Under the pieces are notes generated by a model. It saw only the letters and a list, made by a program, of their open reading frames with translations, ran no database searches and was not told the DNA's origin. The translations under genes were made by a program, and so were the position numbers. Of a DNA stretch of 64,000 nucleotides, positions 33,529 through 42,421 are shown piece by piece (the first letter of the stretch is position 1; the number at the start of each line of letters is the position of its first letter). Source of the stretch: Fibrobacter succinogenes (lineage in GTDB: Bacteria; Fibrobacterota; Fibrobacteria; Fibrobacterales; Fibrobacteraceae); contig CACXMH010000002.1 of assembly GCA_902768715.1 (NCBI GenBank), positions 1 to 64,000 of the forward strand, given 5' to 3'.

Positions 33529-34665
33529 ATGCTGGGACTTTACATTCATATCCCCTTTTGCGAAAAAATCTGCGATTATTGCGATTTTTTTACTATTCAG
33601 GGGCCGGATCGGCTTCACGGGGAGTACCTGGACCTGCTTTCGAGGGAGATTTCCGCCTTTTCGGAGCGACATCCGGGTGTGCTTTCGCAGGCGGAAACCC
33701 TCTATCTGGGGGGCGGGACGCCTTCTATCCTGTCTCCGGAATCACTTTCTAAATTGTTTTCCATATTGGGTGAAGCCGGAGTGCCCCTTTGGCGGCTGAA
33801 AGAATCTACCATGGAGTTCAATCCGGAATCCTGCGACCGGGAGCGGCTAGCCGTAGCGCTGGAAAATGGCATTACCCGGGCAAGTCTCGGCCTGCAGACC
33901 TTTAGGCCGGAACTTTTGCAGGCGGTGGGCCGCAGGCACACGCCGGAGGCCGGCCTTGCCGCCCTGGAGTGTCTCTTGTCCCAAGAAAATCTGAGGGTCA
34001 CGGCGGACCTGATGTTCAACCTGCCGGGGCAGACGGTTGCGCAATTTTTGGAAGACCTGGACCGACTATCGGCCTACCCGCTGGGCCATATCAGCTTTTA
34101 CGGCCTTAAGGTGGACCCTCGCACAAGGCTCGGCCACCGCCTAGAAAAGGGCGAGCTGCAGGTAGATGAGGACTTGTACGGCGACATGTACCGGAAAGGG
34201 GTCGAGCTGCTGGAATCCAGAGGTTTTGAGCGCTATGAAGTGTCCAATTTTGCACGCCCGGGAGAGGAAAGCCTTCACAACCTGAACTATTGGCGTCGGG
34301 GAGAATACCTTGCTTTTGGCCCTTCGGCCAACGCCTACTTTGAGGGAGTTCGGTTCCACGCTCCCGACCTTTATCCGGAGTGGCGCCGCTATGTACAGGC
34401 GGGCTGCCCGGAAAGCCGGCTGTCGAAGGACCCTATCGGTCACGACGAACAGGTGGCGGAACTTATCCAGCTTTCGTTACGAACAAAGTATGGTCTAGAT
34501 GCGGGTGCATTGCAAGAGTTGGGCAGTAGGTTTCCTGAAAAGACCGTTTCCAAATGGGTTGGGCGAGGCTTCCTGAAAGGTCTGGGCGACCGTCTTGTCC
34601 TTCAAGGCGATGGCTGGCTCTTTATGGACACCGTAGTGGCCGATTTGTATTCCAACTTGGAATAA
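33529..34665 (+). CDS. hemW: HemW-like radical SAM protein (coproporphyrinogen oxidase-like)
   Basis: 378 residues. The N-terminus LGLYIHIPFCEKICDYCDF carries the radical SAM CxxxCxxC cluster (Cys11, 15, 18 from ATG 33529). LYLGGGTPSIL, SLGLQTF, and DLMFNLPGQTV...SFYGLKVDPRT match HemW proteins, which act in haem trafficking rather than as true HemN oxidases. The frame also opens at ATG 33514, but that would add MYFLE, and neither start has a good Shine-Dalgarno. A TATAAT at 33509-33514 may be a promoter -10, giving a very short leader. Confidence 0.86.
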   Translation: MLGLYIHIPFCEKICDYCDFFTIQGPDRLHGEYLDLLSREISAFSERHPGVLSQAETLYLGGGTPSILSPESLSKLFSILGEAGVPLWRLKESTMEFNPESCDRERLAVALENGITRASLGLQTFRPELLQAVGRRHTPEAGLAALECLLSQENLRVTADLMFNLPGQTVAQFLEDLDRLSAYPLGHISFYGLKVDPRTRLGHRLEKGELQVDEDLYGDMYRKGVELLESRGFERYEVSNFARPGEESLHNLNYWRRGEYLAFGPSANAYFEGVRFHAPDLYPEWRRYVQAGCPESRLSKDPIGHDEQVAELIQLSLRTKYGLDAGALQELGSRFPEKTVSKWVGRGFLKGLGDRLVLQGDGWLFMDTVVADLYSNLE

Positions 34666-34741
34666 TTCGCCTTGAATTCGGTTTCTAGAAAAGTGTGATT
34701 TAGGCCTCAAATCGGGCCATGCTCTCGACAAGAACATTCCC

Positions 34742-34773
34742 ACACCCGCAAAAAAACATATTTTTAGGGGTGT
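34742..34773. promoter_or_regulatory. Long imperfect palindrome upstream of a giant secreted-protein operon
   Basis: ACACCCGCAAAAA and TTTTTAGGGGTGT are complementary at 11 of 13 positions around an AACATA spacer. It lies 60 bp before the start of the next gene; it could be an operator or the terminator of hemW. Confidence 0.4.
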
Positions 34774-34832
34774 AAGTGCCCAGGATTGTAAATGGGCGTG
34801 TTTGTTGTTGTGTAGAAAAGAACGAGGCTTTT

Positions 34833-37580
34833 ATGTCGGCAAAAAAACAAAATGGAATTTTCCTATTTGTGATGACCATGCTGCTGTTTGCGGTGTGGGG
34901 TTTTGCCGCTGAAATCGACTGCTTCGACAAGTCGAATAACTATTACAAGAAGAACTATTGCGTTTACATGCCCCTGGATGTATCTGCCCATGCGGGTCTC
35001 TTTGTGATAGATGCGAACACCAAGGATACGCTCCCCAATTCTCCCCTCTACGTTTATGCTCCTGATGCGGGCCCGGATTCTGTTGTGCTGATATCAGGTG
35101 AGCCGCCTGCAGCCCTTTCCCACAAACAACTTAGCCAGTCTGGCCCCGACGGAATCTTGCATTTGGCGGTTGTAGGGCATTTTCCAAAGAAAAACTCTCC
35201 TTTGGGGGTCTTGGTTACTCTTGCCGATAATCCGAAGATCATCAATGTCTTCAATTTTTACCCCCCTCATTTCCAGTTCTGCCTGGATCCTGACTGCAAG
35301 GACACCGTCGATGTTTCCAGTATTCAGCGGAATGTGGAAGACACGATAACGGTTTATGTGCGTCCTGTGGTGCCCTGGGGTCCCAAGGAAGGCGAACTGG
35401 ATGTGTTAATTCCCGATTCCACGCAGTATTTTCTCTCTTCGGAACACGAAGAACTGAAGTTCTTGACAGGTTCGGGAGACCCTATGGGGCATGTTAAAAT
35501 TGACGGAAAGACCTATTACCTGGGCATGATCCTGAAACACAAGTCCGTTTTCAAAATAACCTCCGACAAGGCCCTTACCGACGTGAACTTTACGCTGGAA
35601 TCGTCCCCGTACACCTTCTCGAACGGAACTACGGTCTTCCGCGCCAAAGAGGAATTTCCGGGCAAGATTCGTTTCGTGAACTACGACCTCCCCAGCCTGG
35701 ACAGCGCCTTTATTTATGATACCGACGGCGATGGTGTGGGTGACAGCATAGCGGCCTACTTCAACGGTAAAATGGACGGAGTCTCGTTGGACAATTACCA
35801 GTACAACTGGCCCACTGGCGGGGACTATACGACATTCAGCGGGACGGCCTCCCTGGAAGATTTCTTGCTGGAATTGTCCGGTGTCAAGACCACGATTCCC
35901 GATAGTGCGGGGACGGGAAAATTGAAGGTGGGTGCCTCGTCCGCCAAGTCCGGAGCTAACGATACGCTTTCTACGGATATCCAGGACCGCATCGGCCCTG
36001 TCATCCAGACAGCAACCCTTGTTCCGGGAGACGGTGAATCCGATTACCTGATTCTTAGTTTCAATAAGCCCCTGGATACGTCTTGGACCTCGGGTAGTGG
36101 ATTCCTCCTGGATGGGATACCCCTGTCTATGGAAGCTGTTGAAAAAGGCGTAGATGGAAACGACCGTATTTGGAAATTCAAGGTGCCCAAGAACAAGGTC
36201 AAGGAAGGCTCCGAAATAGAGATTGCCGAAGACTGTGCCGAATGTAGTGCTGGCCCAATAAAGGCCGCCGACGGCAACAAGACGGGCAAGAACAACCCCG
36301 TGAAGATTTCCAATTCGGGCAAGAACTTCGTAGATGACGAACGGAACGGTTTCTATGACAAGGACGGCGATGGCCGTATGGACAGTGCCACCGTGGCGTT
36401 CAAGGAGCCCCTCTCCAAGAAGGACCTGGAAGAGATGGAGGTGGTGCTGTACTGGATGGACAACCAGGGCAACCTGCTAGAAATCAAGCCCGACCTGACG
36501 GACACCAATTTGGTAAAGCTCTCCAAGGACGGCCTCATGCTTTCTTTTACCATGGACGAGGCCACCATGAAAAAGGTCCGCCCCATGCTTACCTCCGTGG
36601 ATACTACGGGAATGGCCGATAGCCTCAAGTACGGTTTTGCCAAGGTCACGAAGCCCGTGATCCAGCCGGACGGAACGGTAAAGAACGAAGTTTACAAGGA
36701 CATCGTCATGCACGACCGCATGTCTCCCGTGATATCGGGAACGTTCCTAGAGCCGGAGTCCTTCCAGAAGATGGAAGCGGACGTGCTGACCATCTCCTTC
36801 TCCGAGCCTGTAGATTATGAGGCCCTGGAGAACCTGTCGCTTTTGTCGGACTGCTTCAAGTTCAAGGTAGATGGAGAGTGGGTGTCTATCCCCTTCAGTT
36901 CGCTCAGGTGGAGCGACGACGGCAAGTCCGTAAAACTCCAGCTGGAAAACGGCGTGCCCCTTGCAGAACGCCTGAACCCTGCAGATTCCATGAAGTTCGA
37001 CTTTGAGAAGGCAGGCCTGAAGGACAAGGTCGGGAACGGAGTTTCGCCCAAGTCTCCTCCGACGATGGTCAAGGGCGACCCCCGCGTGCTGATGCAGTCC
37101 ACCACCCTTGCAAGTCTTGACAGGGCGGTACTCTTGGCAGACAAGGCGGCCTTTACCGAAAGATTCGTCAATGCCGACGAACCCATGGACGAAGAGATGA
37201 AAAAATCCCTCGGAATCTTGATGGATATCAGTTTTGCGACGGTCATGGGCGAAGATTCTACGGGCGTTTCGACAATGAACCTGGACGATGTGGGCCTTTC
37301 TTGGGAACTGAAGGTGTTCACCAACCTAGGGAGCTATGTAGGCGGCGCATCGAACAAGTTAAAGTGCAGCGACCCCGCCTTTGAAGGGAATTGCTTTGAG
37401 CACGCGAAAAAGCTGTACCTTCGCTGGAACATGCGCTCTAGCGAAGGCCGCAAGGTGGGCGTGGGTGTTTATGTGGCACAGTTCAAGATTAATGTCTATG
37501 GTGCAAAGAACAGTTTTAAAGTTGAAAGGATTTACAACTGGGGAATCCGCGCCGGTAAGGGCGGTCTTTCGCTTGAATAG
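34833..37580 (+). CDS. Large secreted protein with Ca-binding-like repeats and FlgD-like C-terminal domain
   Basis: 915 residues. The signal peptide (FLFVMTMLLFAVWGFAAE) defines ATG 34833, which is preceded by ACGAGG. Repeated modules carry DTDGDGVGDS and DKDGDGRMDS, EF-hand-like aspartate loops, each followed by SbsA/Ig-like strands with FNKPLD, FKEPLS or SFSEPVDY. The C-terminal 110 residues (LYLRWNMRSSEGRKVGVGVYVAQFKINVYG) look like an Ig-like FlgD or surface-sorting domain and resemble the end of the next protein. The role is unknown; surface display is likely. 24 bp separates it from the next gene, implying an operon. Confidence 0.78.
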   Translation: MSAKKQNGIFLFVMTMLLFAVWGFAAEIDCFDKSNNYYKKNYCVYMPLDVSAHAGLFVIDANTKDTLPNSPLYVYAPDAGPDSVVLISGEPPAALSHKQLSQSGPDGILHLAVVGHFPKKNSPLGVLVTLADNPKIINVFNFYPPHFQFCLDPDCKDTVDVSSIQRNVEDTITVYVRPVVPWGPKEGELDVLIPDSTQYFLSSEHEELKFLTGSGDPMGHVKIDGKTYYLGMILKHKSVFKITSDKALTDVNFTLESSPYTFSNGTTVFRAKEEFPGKIRFVNYDLPSLDSAFIYDTDGDGVGDSIAAYFNGKMDGVSLDNYQYNWPTGGDYTTFSGTASLEDFLLELSGVKTTIPDSAGTGKLKVGASSAKSGANDTLSTDIQDRIGPVIQTATLVPGDGESDYLILSFNKPLDTSWTSGSGFLLDGIPLSMEAVEKGVDGNDRIWKFKVPKNKVKEGSEIEIAEDCAECSAGPIKAADGNKTGKNNPVKISNSGKNFVDDERNGFYDKDGDGRMDSATVAFKEPLSKKDLEEMEVVLYWMDNQGNLLEIKPDLTDTNLVKLSKDGLMLSFTMDEATMKKVRPMLTSVDTTGMADSLKYGFAKVTKPVIQPDGTVKNEVYKDIVMHDRMSPVISGTFLEPESFQKMEADVLTISFSEPVDYEALENLSLLSDCFKFKVDGEWVSIPFSSLRWSDDGKSVKLQLENGVPLAERLNPADSMKFDFEKAGLKDKVGNGVSPKSPPTMVKGDPRVLMQSTTLASLDRAVLLADKAAFTERFVNADEPMDEEMKKSLGILMDISFATVMGEDSTGVSTMNLDDVGLSWELKVFTNLGSYVGGASNKLKCSDPAFEGNCFEHAKKLYLRWNMRSSEGRKVGVGVYVAQFKINVYGAKNSFKVERIYNWGIRAGKGGLSLE

Positions 37581-37604
37581 TAAATTCTTTCAGAGGGTAG
37601 CGCT

Positions 37605-40600
37605 ATGAAAAAGATGGCTATTACATTAGGGTTATGGATGTTGCTTGCCTCGGCGACGCTGGTGTTCGCTGTGGACAATATCCCTGCTCCGAGAAATCCG
37701 GCCACGGGAGTCTGGATTAATCGAATCGGTGAAATCGTGGACCAACAGCCCACGAACGCCACCTTGTATTACACCAAGTATATTGGCGAAGACCGCGTCA
37801 AGAGTATTGACTATTTCTATAACGGCAAGGGGTATCTCTCTCTTTCCAACAAGAAGTTGCAGTGTAAATCTCGTTACGCCGACGGTATTATGCACCATCC
37901 TGATGGCGATTTGATTGTGGCGGGTCAGGGCGCACACCTCTACAAGATAAGGAAAAACAATGCAAGTGCCGACTCGAATAAATGCGTGATAAAGGAGTCG
38001 CCGGCAAAATATAAAACCAAGGATTCTGGAGCGAACGGTACCCAGGGCTATTGGCATGTGATGGTGGATCCCAGTCAGAAGTTTGTTTGGGCCGACGGTA
38101 TGCCGGGCCCCTTGGTTCGCTATGCCGTGGACAATACAAATGATAATGGTCTGTCGGATGTGGGCTATCAGGTAAAATTGACTCCGAAAAAAGACTATGG
38201 AAAATTGTGGCGTCCCAATAATAACCAATGGTCAAATTCCACCAAAAAGGGAGAACAGGTCACTACCGTGATATGGGACGGGGATGGTCATGCCTTCTTC
38301 ACATACTCCATTTATGCGGGGGGTGGATGCGAAACGGACATTAAAGGAGATTCCTGCAGTGCTGCATTGAAAACGAGTTGGCGGGCGGGTTCTCACTTTG
38401 GGTATTTCTCGGATACCGTATGGCAAAAGATAGAGACAAGGGAAGACTCCATAAAGTATCTTGGACATAGGGGAGATTCCGTAGTTACTGAATTAGAAAC
38501 GACGATTCTGATAGATTCTTTGGAAGGTGCCCATGGCGGCACGTACGACTCCCTTTCAAAGACCATCTTTATTTTCGGAGGATCTAAGATTGTCCAGATA
38601 AAGCCTGAGATTCGTGATGGTGCGATGACGGCCAGGGTTGTGGCAGAAATAGATTTACGCAAATACTTTTTCCCGGAGGATACGACTCATATGCCTCCAC
38701 CACGAACTCCCTCATGCCAACAGAGAGCAGATCCGAGCACTGGTGAATGGGTGACCAGAAATTATAATTACGAAAGTGGTTACTGCGATGGCGGAACAAC
38801 CCAGTCGGGTGGCATTGCCACGGTGGGTTGGCGTTTGGACCAGGGAACCGTAGATGGATTTGGACACCTGTTTGTGGCTAGTAACACGGGTCACGTGATT
38901 TTTGTGGACTATGCGGCGAATGACTCCCTTTACATTAGGGATAATATTCTTTTGCACATGGAGTGGATTGACAACTTCTTGGACGACTTGGCTCCTCTGG
39001 AAAAGGATAAAGTGATTCGTTCCAGCGCGAGCAGCTTTGGAGGGCTGTCTTCTAGTGATTACGAAAGGCTGAGTTCACAAGTGGAGTATCACTCCTCTAG
39101 TAGCATGAGCTCGTCGAGTAAAGGGAGTACTCCTGGTAGTAGCGGAAGCTCCTCTAATAGCAACGGTTCCAGCGGTAGTGGGAATTCCTCTAATAGCAAT
39201 GGTTCCAGCAATAGTGGAGACTCTAGCAACAGCGGAGAATCTTCCGGCAGTAACGGATCCTCTAGCAACAGCGGCGAATCCTCCGACAGTAACGGTTCTT
39301 CTAGCAACAGCGGCGAATCCTCCGGCAGCAACGGTTCCTCTAGCAATAGCGGGGAATCCTCCGACAGTAACGGTTCTTCTAGCAACAGCGGCGAATCCTC
39401 CGGCAGTAACGGTTCCTCCAGCAACAGCGAAGACGAAGGCGGTGGAATCCTTTACGGAAGCAGTAATTCCGATACCGACCCCTCTGGCGGTGGTGCAATT
39501 TACGGATATAGTGCCGGTAGTGGTGGCTATTACAACCCTTCTTGGGACGATTATGACAAGGGCGATTCTGTAGTACAGACTTCTGGTGTCTTGACACCTG
39601 CCAATGACAAGAAGCCCGGTGATGCGGGAACAGTGACCATCTTCGATAACGTGTACTACGTAGATAAATATCCTATCTCGATCCCGCTGGACTTCCGTCA
39701 GAATGCCAATCTTGATTCGGCCAAGGTGGGAGACGTAGTTGCCATCACTCTCAGCGCCGACAAGGTGAAAGAGTATTTCGGCGATAGCGTGCAAACCCTG
39801 ACGATTACCACGCCTTCTGGCCTTACCTTGATAGACCCGAAGAATCCCAAGCCCGGCGAGTCCATCGAAGTGGATGCCAATGGCAATGTTACCTTCTATG
39901 TGACCGCCTACGAACCGGTTCAAAATGGCGAGATCTACATTACGGATGATGTGGGCAATTTGGTGGTGCTGGACAACATCAACTTCTTTGCCGTTGTTCC
40001 CGATGGCAAGGTGGCCATGATCAAGGATTCCGATTTGGATAGCCAGCTGGACTATGTGGAAATCCTGTTGCAGGATACGCTACCCAAGAACGTGTCGATC
40101 ACTTCCGTCACTATGGTGGTGAATGGCAAGGTGATGAATCCTGCTACAGTGCCCACGCCCAATAGGGAAAGGAACAGGATTATCTTGAACGATGTGACGG
40201 ACCTGACGTTCCCCGATGAAATTGACCTGAGTTCCTATGTGAGCATTGAATACAAGGACGAAACGAATGGCGCTATTTATGTGCGCAAGGTACCTTTGAT
40301 TGAATTGGGCACAAACATCATCAAGGCTGCCCATGCCATCAGGGATACTTCCAAGGGCGGCATGGATTCCCTGTTTGTGGAATTCAATATCGATGTGGTG
40401 CCCTATGACTTGCGCTACCCGGAAATGCTCATTGCCATGAAGCAGAAAGGAAAGGAGATTTTCTTTGGCCTGGGACAAGTTTCCAAGGTTTACCTGCCCT
40501 CGAAGAATATTGTCATCTTTGTGGGTGAGAACCTGAAGCTTCAAGGAAATATGAAGGACAGCGTTTCCCTGTATCCTAACGTGACATTCAATGACGCTCC

Positions 40601-41867
40601 GTATATCACTTCTGACGAGTATGACCGTCATGTGCCGGTAACGGTTGTGGATCGCCTGCCTACGGTCAAGGACGTGGAATACTGGGACACGGATTACAAT
40701 GGCGTGTTGGACCAGGTGGTTATCAACTACTCTGCGCCTCTGAAACAGGAAGACCTGGAAAAACTCCGTATGTCATTCCCCTGGTATAGCAGCCGCGGTC
40801 TGCTTATCCAGTTGCAGGCGCAACCCGCGTACCTGAGAATCGACCCCAAGGATCCGACAAAGGTCATATGGGATGTATATGCGGCTACCGAACTTGTTTC
40901 CGGAGTTACAAGCATCAGCGAACAGCTGCCCCAGGCGACGGTCTATACCTACTACTCAATCTTTGACGAGATATTTGTCAACGAAGAACCTGTGAAGATT
41001 GTAGATAAGATGTCTCCGATTATTGCGGGAGCTACCCTCAATTACGGCAAAAAGACAGACACCCTATTGGTGCGCTTCTCGGAGCCCATCAAGAAGGTTG
41101 ATGGTCGTGATTTCTTCCGCTATATTCACGGCAAGGACACCTCGGATCTTATCCCGTCTTCTATATCCTGGTCCGAAGACGGCTTTACGGCAAAACTCAT
41201 CCTAGATGCAAGTCAGGGAACTATTTTGCCGGGAGACTCCCTGATGGTTGTTCGTGGCAGCAAGGGAAGAACCATTCAGGATAACTTCGGTAATATTTCC
41301 GGAGACGATCCGTCGCCTGTGGTGATTGGCGGCCTGCTGAACCACCTGGTGGAATCGACCCAGATGGGTACCTTCGACGACAAGGACGAAGTGTTGCATA
41401 CTTTGAGTTCCGTGAACCTCCGCTATATGCCGAGTTCCACCACCAAGGAAGACCTGGAAAAAGAAGGTGTCTTGGGTCAGTTGGTACAGCTAGGCGAACG
41501 GTTTGTGCCGCAGCTGCTGGACCGTGCCCAGATTGCAGCGGACGGTTCCGTGGATCCTTCTGTGTTGGATTCCCTGGATCCTGAAAAGGTGTTCATCTCC
41601 TTCGTGGTGAACTACTTTGACCACTTGGGACAATATGTGAACGACACCGCCATAACGGTGCCCTGTAACAGTCCTAAGTTTGGCGGTAACTGCCTGAATT
41701 CGGACCAGAAGGTGTTCGTGAACTGGAACTTCAAGGACCATAAGGGCCGCTTCGTTGGCGCGGGCGTCTATACGGTGCAGTTCAAGATGGTGGTTCGCTA
41801 CGAAAAGAAGAAGATAGAAGAAGAAATCAAGGACAAGTGGGGCGTGCGCCGTAAAAAGAAAAAGTAG
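37605..41867 (+). CDS. Giant secreted protein with Ser/Asn/Gly linker and Ig-like C-terminal modules
   Basis: 1420 residues. The signal peptide (LGLWMLLASATLVFA) is followed by an N-terminal region of about 450 residues resembling a beta-propeller-type sensor or surface domain (GDLIVAGQGAHLYKI, GGTYDSLSKTIFIFGGSKIVQI). A long Ser-rich linker (about 490-615) is built from 13-residue units of the SGESSGSNGSSSN type. The rest carries Ig-like modules and Asp-rich DSDLDSQLDYVEI and DTDYNGVLDQVVI loops, as in the upstream protein, ending in a FlgD-like domain and a basic RRKKKK tail. AGAGGG precedes the ATG. Confidence 0.78.
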   Translation: MKKMAITLGLWMLLASATLVFAVDNIPAPRNPATGVWINRIGEIVDQQPTNATLYYTKYIGEDRVKSIDYFYNGKGYLSLSNKKLQCKSRYADGIMHHPDGDLIVAGQGAHLYKIRKNNASADSNKCVIKESPAKYKTKDSGANGTQGYWHVMVDPSQKFVWADGMPGPLVRYAVDNTNDNGLSDVGYQVKLTPKKDYGKLWRPNNNQWSNSTKKGEQVTTVIWDGDGHAFFTYSIYAGGGCETDIKGDSCSAALKTSWRAGSHFGYFSDTVWQKIETREDSIKYLGHRGDSVVTELETTILIDSLEGAHGGTYDSLSKTIFIFGGSKIVQIKPEIRDGAMTARVVAEIDLRKYFFPEDTTHMPPPRTPSCQQRADPSTGEWVTRNYNYESGYCDGGTTQSGGIATVGWRLDQGTVDGFGHLFVASNTGHVIFVDYAANDSLYIRDNILLHMEWIDNFLDDLAPLEKDKVIRSSASSFGGLSSSDYERLSSQVEYHSSSSMSSSSKGSTPGSSGSSSNSNGSSGSGNSSNSNGSSNSGDSSNSGESSGSNGSSSNSGESSDSNGSSSNSGESSGSNGSSSNSGESSDSNGSSSNSGESSGSNGSSSNSEDEGGGILYGSSNSDTDPSGGGAIYGYSAGSGGYYNPSWDDYDKGDSVVQTSGVLTPANDKKPGDAGTVTIFDNVYYVDKYPISIPLDFRQNANLDSAKVGDVVAITLSADKVKEYFGDSVQTLTITTPSGLTLIDPKNPKPGESIEVDANGNVTFYVTAYEPVQNGEIYITDDVGNLVVLDNINFFAVVPDGKVAMIKDSDLDSQLDYVEILLQDTLPKNVSITSVTMVVNGKVMNPATVPTPNRERNRIILNDVTDLTFPDEIDLSSYVSIEYKDETNGAIYVRKVPLIELGTNIIKAAHAIRDTSKGGMDSLFVEFNIDVVPYDLRYPEMLIAMKQKGKEIFFGLGQVSKVYLPSKNIVIFVGENLKLQGNMKDSVSLYPNVTFNDAPYITSDEYDRHVPVTVVDRLPTVKDVEYWDTDYNGVLDQVVINYSAPLKQEDLEKLRMSFPWYSSRGLLIQLQAQPAYLRIDPKDPTKVIWDVYAATELVSGVTSISEQLPQATVYTYYSIFDEIFVNEEPVKIVDKMSPIIAGATLNYGKKTDTLLVRFSEPIKKVDGRDFFRYIHGKDTSDLIPSSISWSEDGFTAKLILDASQGTILPGDSLMVVRGSKGRTIQDNFGNISGDDPSPVVIGGLLNHLVESTQMGTFDDKDEVLHTLSSVNLRYMPSSTTKEDLEKEGVLGQLVQLGERFVPQLLDRAQIAADGSVDPSVLDSLDPEKVFISFVVNYFDHLGQYVNDTAITVPCNSPKFGGNCLNSDQKVFVNWNFKDHKGRFVGAGVYTVQFKMVVRYEKKKIEEEIKDKWGVRRKKKK
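39080..39435 (+). repeat. 39-bp tandem repeat encoding the Ser/Asn/Gly linker
   Basis: AGCAACAGCGGCGAATCCTC-type units alternate between Gly and Asp variants (SGESSG and SGESSD). The units at 39235-39435 are most regular, so copy number may vary between strains. Confidence 0.75.
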
Positions 41868-41873
41868 GTAGAA

Positions 41874-41908
41874 TTCTCTAGTTACTAGTTGATAGTTACT
41901 AGAGAATG
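41874..41908. repeat. Palindrome with TAGTTACTAG words
   Basis: ATTCTCTAGTTACTA and TAGTTACTAGAGAAT are complementary except for one base. Related TAGTAACTAGTAACTAG words recur upstream of gatB. Confidence 0.55.
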
Positions 41909-41913
41909 CAAGA

Positions 41914-41952
41914 ATAAAAAACAAAAGCCGCGATTTCGCGGCTTTTCTTTTG
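41914..41952. terminator. Bidirectional terminator
   Basis: AAAAGCCGCG-ATTT-CGCGGCTTTT with A and T runs on either side ends the giant-protein operon and could also serve the leftward gene at 41998. Confidence 0.82.
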
Positions 41953-41997
41953 CAGGGAGGGTTGTTTTAGGGAGGGCGAAGCCTTCCCTAGTTATCA

Positions 41998-42240
41998 TTA
42001 CGCAATCATTTCCATAACGGCGGGGATGATTGTGCAGATGATTACCCAGGGGTAAGAAAGAGAACCCTTTAGCCAGCCAGTGGTTTGCATCCCGCTCTTG
42101 TTAAAAGAGACTTGCTGAACCTTGCTCTGGGCTGTTGCAACGGATTCGTGGAGGGAATCCTTGAGATAGGTAACGGACAAGTCGAATTCGCGCTTGCTTT
42201 CCTGTGCCGAATCTACCATCTGTAAAAACTTGTTGCTCAT
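41998..42240 (-). CDS. Small protein with coiled-coil segment and C-terminal membrane helix
   Basis: 80 residues from ATG 42240 (MSNKFLQMVDSAQ); a TTG at 42264 would add eight residues. A helical, charged middle (about 10-45, rich in Ser/Glu/Gln) precedes a basic stretch and a C-terminal hydrophobic helix (SYPWVIICTIIPAVMEMI). It looks like a tail-anchored protein. No family recognised. Confidence 0.55.
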   Translation of the reverse strand: MSNKFLQMVDSAQESKREFDLSVTYLKDSLHESVATAQSKVQQVSFNKSGMQTTGWLKGSLSYPWVIICTIIPAVMEMIA

Positions 42241-42421
42241 AGACTTAGCTCTTTTTGCTTCCAAAAATATAGTAATTTTTTCTGAAATTTAAAGGGTTTT
42301 TGTTTATTTATGTTTACAAATAAGGTTTTATGTGAAAAAATGCACAAAACAGCATATTTCTCTATAAAAAAAGCTAATTTAGGTGTGTTATGGGTCACAT
42401 TGGTGGCTTAAAAGGAGTCTT

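Noticed and set aside
39080-39435. CRISPR array
   Set aside because: The repeats are contiguous 39-bp coding units without spacers, in frame in a secreted protein.
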